From positions 5,591,001-5,655,000 of the forward strand of contig NZ_LT629693.1 of the NCBI RefSeq assembly GCF_900099825.1: DNA of 64,000 nt, in the 5' to 3' direction. The number at the start of each line of letters is the position of its first letter. Positions within the stretch are counted from its first letter, which is position 1. The notes under the pieces were generated by a model. The model was not told where the DNA came from, did not search any database, and saw only the letters and a program-made list of their open reading frames with translations. The stretch is from Bradyrhizobium ottawaense (GTDB lineage: Bacteria > Pseudomonadota > Alphaproteobacteria > Rhizobiales > Xanthobacteraceae). Made by a program: the position numbers and the translations under genes. Of the stretch, positions 1 through 6,842 are shown piece after piece.

Positions 1-416
1 TGCATCACGCGGCTGGTGTTCAGGCGCGCCAGCGCGCGATCGACCGGGGCCAGCGTGCTGATACCGGTATTGAGCACGAGCAGCTTTCCGCATCCGCCGC
101 CGAGAATCCCTGCCGCGACTTCGTGCACGAGCGTCTCGAACGTCGCCGCCGACAGGCTGCTGCTTCCGGCATATTCGACGAAGGCCGGATAATGGCCGTA
201 GGTCAGCGTCGGCCAGATCAGGGCGTCGACAGGTTCGGCAATCCTGGCGGCGAGCCATTCGGCCTGAAGGCGATCGGTATTGAGGGGAAGGTGGAAGCCG
301 TGCTGCTTGGCGGCGGCACCGATCGGCAATATCGCTGCCGCGCCGTCACCGATACGACGGGCGACTTGCTGCCACGTCATTCGCTCGATGAAATGGCGAT
401 CGGTGTCCGCGCCCAT
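1..416 (-). CDS. Creatininase-family protein (3' part beyond window edge)
   Basis: This is the N-terminal 138 residues of a creatininase-family amidohydrolase; the C-terminus lies beyond base 1. Seen: IGAAAKQHGFHLPLNTD at residues 32-48 matches the family's metal-binding segment, with H39 and D48 in the expected places, but the usual Glu before QHG is K37. The later NGHGGN loop appears as NTGIST. The family cleaves C-N bonds (creatinine, formamides), and MftE, which trims the mycofactocin precursor, belongs to it. The start lies 14 bases after the DUF2063 stop, so it is probably the last known gene of the bufferin-like operon. A peptide-processing role is an inference. The altered residues suggest a divergent subfamily that may bind metal differently. 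Confidence 0.8.
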   Translation of the reverse strand, partial: MGADTDRHFIERMTWQQVARRIGDGAAAILPIGAAAKQHGFHLPLNTDRLQAEWLAARIAEPVDALIWPTLTYGHYPAFVEYAGSSSLSAATFETLVHEVAAGILGGGCGKLLVLNTGISTLAPVDRALARLNTSRVM

Positions 417-430
417 GGCCGGCCTTTCAT

Positions 431-1234
431 CTAAGCGCCGATGGAAACACCCGTCAAAAGTCCCGATGTAATCCAGCCGTGCAGATAGCCCGCGCCGCGC
501 GCCGCCGCGCCATCGGGGTCGTCATAGGTCGCGAGCATTTCGCAGAGCACGCCGAACGGAACGCCGTTCGCGGCTTCATCCCACATCATCGCTTCCTCAG
601 TCGAAAGCTCGCGGAACATCGGCGTCGTGTCCTGACGCCAGATCAAGAGGCGCGCGGGCTCTTCCAGCACGGCCGCGTCGGGCGGGGTCTCTTCGTTCTT
701 GAGCGCCAGCCACACCGCAGACGCGTTGGTCGCGAGATCCAGCCTCGAGGCGCTGGGGTGCGGAACGAATTCGAGATCGGGCCAGGCTTCCGGCGAAAAG
801 CCGGCCATGGCGGAAAGATCCACCACCGGGCCTTCCGCGGCGTCGAAGGCGTCGTTGAGGTTTTTTTCCAGCGCGGCGAGATCGGACAGCACGGGATGGT
901 TTGAATAGGGCTCCGCCGATTTCAGGAAATCCGGCAGGCCTTGCGAGAACCAGCGCAGGTTCGGGTGCTCGGACGGGTGCGCCTTGACATAGGCATGCCC
1001 CATCTCGTCGAACATCTCATCGCCGAGATAGAGGTGCAGCAATCCGTGATCATTGCGCATCGCATCGACCAGCCGCGAGCCGTAGGCATAGCGATAGACG
1101 CCGAACAGCGTGTCGCGCTTTTCGCGGGGGCTATCGAGAATTTCTGATAGCACCGTATCGTCGTCGGTCAGGATGCCGCGCTGAAATTCAGCTTGCTGTC
1201 GCGCGAAATCGCTCATCCCGGATGGGTTACTCAT
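431..1234 (-). CDS. bufC: BufC-like DUF2063 partner protein of the MNIO enzyme
   Basis: A 267-residue protein beginning MSNPSGMSDFARQQAEFQ. The N-terminal half resembles DUF2063, the domain of partner proteins that recruit precursor peptides to MNIO enzymes in bufferin and related RiPP systems. No signal peptide is visible, so it should work in the cytosol before precursor export. The start chosen overlaps the MNIO stop codon by four bases (ATGA), which points to translational coupling and a fixed ratio with that enzyme. A second Met seven codons in (base 1216) is a possible alternative start. The name rests on domain recognition and gene order. Confidence 0.85.
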   Translation of the reverse strand: MSNPSGMSDFARQQAEFQRGILTDDDTVLSEILDSPREKRDTLFGVYRYAYGSRLVDAMRNDHGLLHLYLGDEMFDEMGHAYVKAHPSEHPNLRWFSQGLPDFLKSAEPYSNHPVLSDLAALEKNLNDAFDAAEGPVVDLSAMAGFSPEAWPDLEFVPHPSASRLDLATNASAVWLALKNEETPPDAAVLEEPARLLIWRQDTTPMFRELSTEEAMMWDEAANGVPFGVLCEMLATYDDPDGAAARGAGYLHGWITSGLLTGVSIGA

Positions 1235-2139
1235 CCTACATGCTTGCCCGTCGCCGGCAACACCTTGTCGGCGATCTCCCGGGTCCGGTTCACTTCCTCG
1301 AGCAATTCGGCAAGCGGCGGAATGTTGTCGTCGCGCTCGATCATGGTCGAGACCCGGCCGAACCGCTTCAGAGCCGCGACATAGAGATCCCAGACATCCT
1401 CGCACACCGGATGATCGTGGGTGTCGATGATATGGGTGCCCATATGGCTGTGGCCGGCCATATGGAACTGGACCACGCGATCCGCCGGAATTCCGTTGAG
1501 AAAGGTCAAGGGATCGTAGCCATGGTTGAAGGCGCTGACATAGACGTTGTTGATGTCGAACAGTAACCAGCAGCCGGAGCGGCGCGACAGTTCCGAAAGG
1601 AACTCCCATTCCGTCATTTCAGAATTGTTGAACTGGACGTAGGTCGAGACATTCTCGAGCACGAGCGCGCGGCCGAGCAAATCCTGGACCAGCTGAACGC
1701 GGCTGACGACGTGGTCGAGCGCTTCGGAGGTGTAGGGGATTGGCAGCAGATCGTGCAGGTTCTTGCCGTGCACGCCGGTCCAGCACAGATGGTCCGAAAT
1801 CCATTTCGGCTCGACCCGCCTGGCGAGGTCTTTCAAGCCTTGCAGATATTCGAAATTGGGCGGCGCGGTGGAAGCGATCGACAGCGAGACGCCATGCATC
1901 ACGACCGGATAGCGTTCGCGGATTAGGTCGAGCGTGCGCAGCGGCTGGCCGCCGGGGATCATGTAATTTTCGCTGATGACCTCGAACCAGTCGATGTCAG
2001 GATTTCCGTTGAGGATTTCGTCGTAATGCTGGTGGCGAAGCCCGAGACCGAAGCCAAGGAAGGCCGGCTTCGCCGTTTGCATCGGGCGGTCTGCAAGCGC
2101 CGCGGCCGAACTGTCTGGCAATCTGCTTGCGACGTTCAT
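1231..2139 (-). CDS. bufB: MNIO (DUF692) multinuclear non-haem iron oxidase, BufB-like
   Basis: A 302-residue TIM-barrel protein of the DUF692/MNIO family. Members use two or three iron ions to modify Cys residues of ribosomal peptides; in bufferins Cys becomes thiooxazole. Candidate metal and active-site residues are all present: H82 (MHGVSLS), D116-H117 (SDHLCW), E162-N163, D195-N197-N198 (DINN), H226 and H230 (HMAGH), D239-H241-D242-H243 and E268-D270 (ERDD). The start is set by GGAG a few bases upstream; an earlier in-frame Met at 2199 has no such signal. It follows the two precursor genes and overlaps its DUF2063 partner. The family is secure; the exact chemistry is inferred. Confidence 0.92.
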   Translation of the reverse strand: MNVASRLPDSSAAALADRPMQTAKPAFLGFGLGLRHQHYDEILNGNPDIDWFEVISENYMIPGGQPLRTLDLIRERYPVVMHGVSLSIASTAPPNFEYLQGLKDLARRVEPKWISDHLCWTGVHGKNLHDLLPIPYTSEALDHVVSRVQLVQDLLGRALVLENVSTYVQFNNSEMTEWEFLSELSRRSGCWLLFDINNVYVSAFNHGYDPLTFLNGIPADRVVQFHMAGHSHMGTHIIDTHDHPVCEDVWDLYVAALKRFGRVSTMIERDDNIPPLAELLEEVNRTREIADKVLPATGKHVG

Positions 2140-2213
2140 GTCGTCTCCGCTCGAACGGTACCGCCAAACGAACCGGGAGGTTCCAAAGCTGGCGATCAAA
2201 TTACCACGGAAAT

Positions 2214-2237
2214 GAGGCCCGGCCTACACCGGGCCTC
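2214..2237 (-). terminator. Hairpin between precursor 1 and the MNIO gene
   Basis: Perfect 9-bp arms GAGGCCCGG and CCGGGCCTC flank a 6-base loop, 19 bases after the stop of precursor 1. On the minus strand it is followed only by ATTT, so it is more likely a partial terminator or a 3'-end stabiliser than a full stop. It could keep precursor mRNA in excess over enzyme mRNA. Confidence 0.55.
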
Positions 2238-2256
2238 GCTCCGGATCGCCGCAGCG

Positions 2257-2514
2257 TTACGCCGGTTCGAACTTGCCCTTGGCGGCGTCGCACTTTTCCT
2301 TGGTCATGGCCGAGAAGCCCTGACCCTTGCAGGCGTTCTGACCCTTGCAGGAATGGTTGCCGCCCTTGCAGGCGCTCTGGCCCTTGCAGGCGTTGGCGCC
2401 GATGCAGTGGCCTTCGCCGGCGGCATAGGACACGGTCGACATGGTGGCGCCGGCCAGGAACAGAGTGGCTGCAGCGGCGGCAATGGCGGCGCCGGACTTG
2501 GAAGTCATCTTCAT
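2257..2514 (-). CDS. bufA: Bufferin-type Cys-rich precursor peptide 1
   Basis: An 85-residue peptide with a signal sequence (Lys-rich start, Ala/Leu core to about residue 23, cleavage likely near A31-A32). The mature part has six Cys at 37, 43, 49, 56, 62 and 75 in a repeating NACKGQ/SACKGG pattern. This fits bufferin metallophore precursors (probably the BufA2 type), whose Cys are modified by MNIO enzymes and which bind copper in the periplasm. GGAGG lies a few bases before the ATG at 2514. The Cys spacing 5-5-6-5-12 is identical to that of its neighbour. Function is inferred from family and context. Confidence 0.87.
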   Translation of the reverse strand: MKMTSKSGAAIAAAAATLFLAGATMSTVSYAAGEGHCIGANACKGQSACKGGNHSCKGQNACKGQGFSAMTKEKCDAAKGKFEPA

Positions 2515-2660
2515 GTTTATCCTCCAACAATTGTGTCGATGCATCGCCCGCGAGCGCGACCGTTTCGGCTCAAGAGTGCACCTGGTGAGAGCTACGCTTC
2601 CAATTTGTTTTGGTTACACGGCCAGCTTAATTTTTTTTAATCATCGGCCGCAACCCAGAG

Positions 2661-2684
2661 GGGCCCGGCATGAATGCCGAGCCC
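2661..2684 (-). terminator. Hairpin after precursor 2
   Basis: Eleven-base arms GGGCCCGGCAT and ATGCCGAGCCC (one G:U pair in RNA) lie 17 bases beyond the precursor 2 stop codon. There is no U-tract on the minus strand. Its place matches the hairpin after precursor 1, so the tandem duplication seems to have included a 3' processing or attenuation element. Confidence 0.5.
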
Positions 2685-2701
2685 TGTTTTGCATTTGGCG
2701 A

Positions 2702-2965
2702 TCAACCCTTGACGTAAGCGCCGCCCATGGCAGCGCACTTGCCGGGCGAGGTCATCGAGAAGCCGGTGCCCTTGCAGGCGTTCAGGCCCTTGCAGGAATT
2801 CGTACCGCCCTTGCAGGCGCTCTGGCCCTTGCAGGCGTTGCCGGCCATGCACTTGCCCTGCGCGGCGTTTGCCGGGCTCGACGTGGTGGTGGCGACTGCG
2901 CCGGCGAGGAACAGGGTAGCGGCGGCGGCTGCGAGCGTGGCGCCGGACTTGGAATTCAACTTCAT
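2702..2965 (-). CDS. bufA: Bufferin-type Cys-rich precursor peptide 2
   Basis: An 87-residue paralogue of precursor 1. The signal peptide ends near PANA (residues 31-34), and six Cys stand at 39, 45, 51, 58, 64 and 77 in a CKG-repeat core. Core Cys spacing (5-5-6-5-12) equals that of precursor 1, while the linker after the signal peptide and the C-terminal tail differ, for example AYVKG against KFEPA. GAGGAG lies before the ATG at 2965. It is the first gene of the cluster on this strand, with 187 bases to precursor 1. It is probably a substrate of the same MNIO/DUF2063 pair and is then exported. Confidence 0.87.
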   Translation of the reverse strand: MKLNSKSGATLAAAAATLFLAGAVATTTSSPANAAQGKCMAGNACKGQSACKGGTNSCKGLNACKGTGFSMTSPGKCAAMGGAYVKG

Positions 2966-3360
2966 GACGATCTCCTCGATGATTGTTTGAAGACAAAAGG
3001 TGACGCCGTGAGCATCCGATGATCTGGGATCATCCGAAGGATGACCCGAGGGATCACAGACCCGCACAACGCAGGGGAAGTATCGGAAAACAATCATACC
3101 GCGGTGGCGGCGCCGGAGGACGTCGTCTCCGTGGTCTGAGTGCTCATCCAGAGACAGCTACGGGGCATCGGGCGATTTGGTTACAGAGTTTCGAGAGAAA
3201 ATTTTCTTTTTTTGCGATTGGACGACCCGTCCATGTCTAACCCCGCCACGTCGGCAGTATTTCGTTGCGCAGCCGGAACGCGTTCCGGCTGCGCAGAAAT
3301 TGCGTCGTGCAGTCGATTAGGCAGCAGGTCTGACGATTTCGTTGCAATGCACAATGACGT
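2966..3360. other. 395-bp gene-free region upstream of the bufferin-like cluster
   Basis: No convincing coding sequence was found. It should hold the minus-strand promoter of precursor 2; a small dyad TCATCC-GAA-GGATGA sits near 3050, but no clear sigma-70 or GGAAC-type box was recognised. The end nearest the DUF255 gene holds a strong palindrome, listed separately. Confidence 0.5.
3266..3295 (-). terminator. 30-bp perfect palindrome after the DUF255 gene
   Basis: Arms TGCGCAGCCGGAACG and CGTTCCGGCTGCGCA abut with no spacer, about 65 bases past the stop of the minus-strand DUF255 gene. This is a very stable RNA hairpin without a U-tract. It probably ends or stabilises the upstream transcript and separates it from the bufferin-like cluster. 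Confidence 0.6.
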
Positions 3361-5154
3361 TCAGTTCAGCGCCGCCCGTGTTGGCTTCAGCTTCGCCATC
3401 TGCTTCACCGTGGCCTGCAGTTCCTCGGCAGTGAACGAGGGGAACGAGCAGATACGGTTGCTGCAGGCAAAGGCTGCGGGTTCGCCGAGATCGGGATACT
3501 CGACGTCGGGATTGGGCAATTTGCCTTCGCGCAGATCCAGCCATTCGAGACGCTTGTACCGGGCCGGCAACGCGCGTGCGATGGCGTGCAAGGCCTGTGC
3601 CTTCGGATCGTCCTTGTGTCCGACGACAGTCATATGGGTCGGCTCGACCGCGAGTTCTTCGTCGGCGAGCAATACGCCGGGCAGGGGACGTATCATCTCG
3701 GCCGATGCGCTGGCGAGATAGCGCATCGCGTGTGAAGCCTGCTCGCGATAGCTCGCGTTGCCGTAGTAGCGATCGAGCAGGTTCATGAAGCGGGCAACCT
3801 GCACCTGATCGTCCATCAGCTTGGCAGGCTTGACGAACACACTGGTCTTGCCTTCCGACGTCTTCGACGTCAGGAAGCCGCCGGTGTCATCGCGGAAGGT
3901 TGCGACGAAATCGCCGGCCTTGGCGGCGGAAGTCAGCCAGTCGCGATTTCCGGTCGCGGCGTAAAGATCGAGGAAGGCCTGACCCATTGCCAGGGTGTCA
4001 CCGAGGAACGGGCCGCCGCGATCCTTGTCGCCGTGGCGGAATCCGCCATTCTGCAGCGCGCGGTTGTCGATCACCCATTTCGCTGATCGGACCGCGATCT
4101 CAAGCGCCTTGGGATCGTTGGCGATGTCGTAGTAGGCCGCCAGTCCCGAGATCGCCCAGCCGTTTTCACGCGCGTACAAATTCTTGTCGATGCGCGGCAT
4201 TCCCAATTTGCGACGATCGCCATCCGACAGCGCATAATATGTGTGGCCGTCCGTGTCGTGATCGAGATCGGCGTCCTGGCTGACATAGAATGCGCCGTCG
4301 GGGCTGGTCAGGAAGGCGGCGAGATAGCGTTCGATGTTGCGGGCGGCAGCGAGGTATTTCGGATCCTTCCACAGCGCATAGGCCTGGCTGTATTGCCGTA
4401 GGTATTGCGCCTGGAACGACATGATCTTCTCGAAATGCGGATGGCTCCAGGAGCCGGCCTCGGAGTACTGGAACACACCGCCCCAGACCGGATCGATCAG
4501 TGCTGTGGCGGCGTCCAGCGTCTGCCGGGCGCGCTTGACCGCGGTGGTGTCGCCGCTCTCGGCGCGGGTGACGGCGAGATCCAGGCTGTCGGCATCGATG
4601 TATTTCTGGCTATCGCCCCAGCCGCCAAGATTTTCCTCGTAGGATTCGTTGACGTTCTTCGTCAGCTCCGCGCGCTGTTCCTTGTTGAGGAAGGCGGAAG
4701 TCGATGGCTTGACCTCGAACGCTTCGCCGACGGACGGTCCCGGCGAGGGATCGTCGATAATGGCCTTGAGCAGCGCCTGCATCCGCTCCGGCTCGATATA
4801 TCCCCTGATCTTGGCGATCTCGGTGCCATCGGGACCGAACACGATCGTCGCCGGCCAGCCCCAGTCGCCGTAGCGGCTGGACAGATCGGGGTTGGCGTCC
4901 TGGTCGACGCGGACCGGCAGATACTTCGAGGCGAGCAGTTCCTGAACCTGCGGGTTCGCATAGGTCGTCTTTTCCATGACGTGGCACCAGTGGCACCACA
5001 CCGCTTCGAGATCGAGGATGACGAAGCGTTTCTCGGCCGTGGCGCGGGCGAACAACTCGTCGTCCCAGCCGCTCGATCTCGGCCCGCCTTCGGCAAACGA
5101 GGGCGACGCCGCAAACGCGGCAATGGCAAGTGTGGCAATGCGGAAGAGTTTCAT
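3361..5154 (-). CDS. Exported DUF255/thioredoxin-fold protein (YyaL-like)
   Basis: 597 residues. A signal peptide (MKLFRIATLA to about A21) leads into a thioredoxin-like DUF255 domain with C54-H-W-C57 in the family motif CHWCHVME. An (alpha/alpha)6-barrel-like region follows, and a C-terminal Cys pair (C564, C569) lies in CSNRIC. Most YyaL/SSP411 relatives are longer and cytosolic, so the export signal is notable. The start at 5154 puts the signal peptide first; a start 22 codons earlier would bury it. With CcdA and DoxX upstream on the same strand it probably takes part in periplasmic thiol-disulfide exchange. Its substrate is unknown; the bufferin-like peptides next door are a possibility. 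Confidence 0.82.
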   Translation of the reverse strand: MKLFRIATLAIAAFAASPSFAEGGPRSSGWDDELFARATAEKRFVILDLEAVWCHWCHVMEKTTYANPQVQELLASKYLPVRVDQDANPDLSSRYGDWGWPATIVFGPDGTEIAKIRGYIEPERMQALLKAIIDDPSPGPSVGEAFEVKPSTSAFLNKEQRAELTKNVNESYEENLGGWGDSQKYIDADSLDLAVTRAESGDTTAVKRARQTLDAATALIDPVWGGVFQYSEAGSWSHPHFEKIMSFQAQYLRQYSQAYALWKDPKYLAAARNIERYLAAFLTSPDGAFYVSQDADLDHDTDGHTYYALSDGDRRKLGMPRIDKNLYARENGWAISGLAAYYDIANDPKALEIAVRSAKWVIDNRALQNGGFRHGDKDRGGPFLGDTLAMGQAFLDLYAATGNRDWLTSAAKAGDFVATFRDDTGGFLTSKTSEGKTSVFVKPAKLMDDQVQVARFMNLLDRYYGNASYREQASHAMRYLASASAEMIRPLPGVLLADEELAVEPTHMTVVGHKDDPKAQALHAIARALPARYKRLEWLDLREGKLPNPDVEYPDLGEPAAFACSNRICSFPSFTAEELQATVKQMAKLKPTRAALN

Positions 5155-5246
5155 GGCGGCTCCCGGAGCTGACGTTGAGAGAGCTACGGGCGCGGAAAAA
5201 TCCAAGCTCACACTTTGCACGATGTCACGGGATCGTGAGATATGAC

Positions 5247-5711
5247 TCAGGTCGATGCCTCGGGGTGCCCCGCAGCATCAACCAGCAGCCGATCCAGCGA
5301 GGCCTTGCCGGGACCGCAGATCGCGAGCCACATGAAGGCGGCGAAGTAGGTCATTTCCTCGAAACCGAGCAACGTTTCCAGCGAATCGACGTCGCCCCAT
5401 TTTGCCGATTTGATCGCGACCAGCATGACCACCGCCAGCATCGCGGCCGGGATCCGGGTGAACAGGCCGAGGATCAGCATGGCGCCGCCGAAGCATTCCA
5501 CGCCAGAGACAAACGGCGTGAGGATCTTGGGGAATGGAATCCCCCATCCGACGAAATTCTCGGTCACCTGCTCCAGGTTGGTGAGCTTGCCCCAGCCGGT
5601 CAGCATGAAGGTGTAGCCGACGATCAGCCGCATCAGCAGCGGTCCGGCCCAGGAAAAATACGACGCGATCCGTGCGGGCAACAGGATGAGAAGATTGACG
5701 ATAAAATTCAT
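5247..5711 (-). CDS. DoxX-family membrane protein
   Basis: 154 residues with about four membrane segments and the DoxX signature region (MRLIVGYTFMLTGWGKL, then GVECFGGAMLILGLFTRI). AGGGGGG stands just before the ATG. DoxX proteins are small inner-membrane proteins linked to quinone, thiol and sulfur redox chemistry, and often accompany bufferin-type gene sets. It sits between CcdA and the DUF255 protein on one strand, 92 bases from the latter. The precise reaction is unknown. Confidence 0.85.
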   Translation of the reverse strand: MNFIVNLLILLPARIASYFSWAGPLLMRLIVGYTFMLTGWGKLTNLEQVTENFVGWGIPFPKILTPFVSGVECFGGAMLILGLFTRIPAAMLAVVMLVAIKSAKWGDVDSLETLLGFEEMTYFAAFMWLAICGPGKASLDRLLVDAAGHPEAST

Positions 5712-5855
5712 GCGAACCCCCCTTCAAGTATCGAGACGTGAAACCGCGGCCTGCGGCCTCTTCGATCCAGCGCGAACGAAAATGCCGCGGCCGCGATCGC
5801 GGCAACCTGGTTCTGGCAGGAGTTTCGCAATGGCCGGGCCGCTTGTTACGGGGCC

Positions 5856-6587
5856 TTAGCCGAAATTTTGCAATGCGGGGAAAGTCTCCAGCAACCAGAT
5901 GCTGATGCTGGAGACGGTGCCGGTCAAGAAGCCGATGCCGGTGATCACCATCAACACGCCCATGACGCGCTCGACGGTGTCGAGATGGCGCTTCATCCGC
6001 GCGAACAACGAGGAGAACTGCTCGATCATGAAGGCGGCCAGCAGGAACGGAATTCCGAGCCCGGCGGAGTAGACAGCCAGCAGTCCCGCGCCCTTGGTCA
6101 CGGTAGCCTCGGCGGCGGCCATCGACAGGATCGCCGCCAGAATGGGACCGATGCAGGGGGTCCAGCCGAAGGCGAAGGCAAGCCCCATGACATAGGCGCC
6201 CCACAGCCCGACGGGTTTGGGCGCCGTCAGCCGTCCCTCGCGCATCAACAGCCCGATCCGGGTCAGCCCGAGGAAATGCAGGCCCATGATGATGATGACG
6301 ATGCCGGCGACCACAGACAATTGGGCCGACCAGGCGCGGATGAAGCTGCCGACAAAGGAGGCGCTGGCGCCAAGCGCCACGAACACGGTGGAAAAGCCGA
6401 GCACGAACATCAGCGCCGAGGTCATCACCGCGCGCTTGGAGGCCTGGGTGGCTCCGTCATTGCTGACCTGCTCGATGGTCGCGCCGGTCAGATAGATCAG
6501 ATAGGGCGGCACCAGCGGCAGCACGCAGGGCGACAGGAAGCTGACGAGACCGGCGATCAGGGCCGCCGGGATGGAAACATCGTGCAT
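5856..6587 (-). CDS. ccdA: CcdA-type thiol:disulfide transmembrane transporter
   Basis: 243 residues and six predicted membrane helices. The paired redox Cys are seen at C21 (LSPCVLPLVPPY) and C145 (WTPCIGP), as in CcdA/DsbD-beta proteins. These carry electrons from cytosolic thioredoxin to periplasmic thiol proteins, classically for cytochrome c maturation. Here no c-type maturation genes are adjacent; instead DoxX and an exported CHWC thioredoxin-fold protein follow on the same strand. The simplest reading is that CcdA reduces that protein. Starts at ATG 6587 with AAGG seven bases ahead. Confidence 0.9.
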   Translation of the reverse strand: MHDVSIPAALIAGLVSFLSPCVLPLVPPYLIYLTGATIEQVSNDGATQASKRAVMTSALMFVLGFSTVFVALGASASFVGSFIRAWSAQLSVVAGIVIIIMGLHFLGLTRIGLLMREGRLTAPKPVGLWGAYVMGLAFAFGWTPCIGPILAAILSMAAAEATVTKGAGLLAVYSAGLGIPFLLAAFMIEQFSSLFARMKRHLDTVERVMGVLMVITGIGFLTGTVSSISIWLLETFPALQNFG

Positions 6588-6704
6588 TGCATGACCTTCG
6601 AGAACTGCGGCCGAGAACTACGGCAGGGCATAGCGCCGTCTTGGCTTGTACGGAACAGGCAATCCAGAAGTTTCGTCGCCAACCGCTTCAACTCCGGTCA
6701 CAGG

Positions 6705-6772
6705 GCCGTGTCCGGCACCCCGGGGATGCCGTGTCCGGCAGCCCGGGGATGCCGTGTCCGGCACCCCGGGAT
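6705..6772. repeat. Three tandem copies of a 23-bp unit
   Basis: Units begin GCCGTGTCCGGCA and end CCCGGGGAT at 6705-6727, 6728-6750 and 6751-6772. They differ by one C/G change in copy 2 and one missing G in copy 3. They lie between divergent ccdA and the cyclase gene, so they may separate two promoters or bind a regulator. Confidence 0.85.
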
Positions 6773-6842
6773 GGCGTAGATAGCGAAACAAAAGCTAGTA
6801 TCGCTCCGTATTGCGGTCACGAGTCCGCCAACTGGGATACCC

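Noticed and set aside
123..434. Open plus-strand frame of 103 codons.
   Set aside because: It is antisense to the creatininase-family gene, whose protein motifs are clear in the minus-strand frame.
2441..3022. Plus-strand frame of 193 codons across both precursor genes.
   Set aside because: It is the complement of two signal-peptide precursors with ribosome sites and conserved Cys; the plus frame has no recognisable protein.
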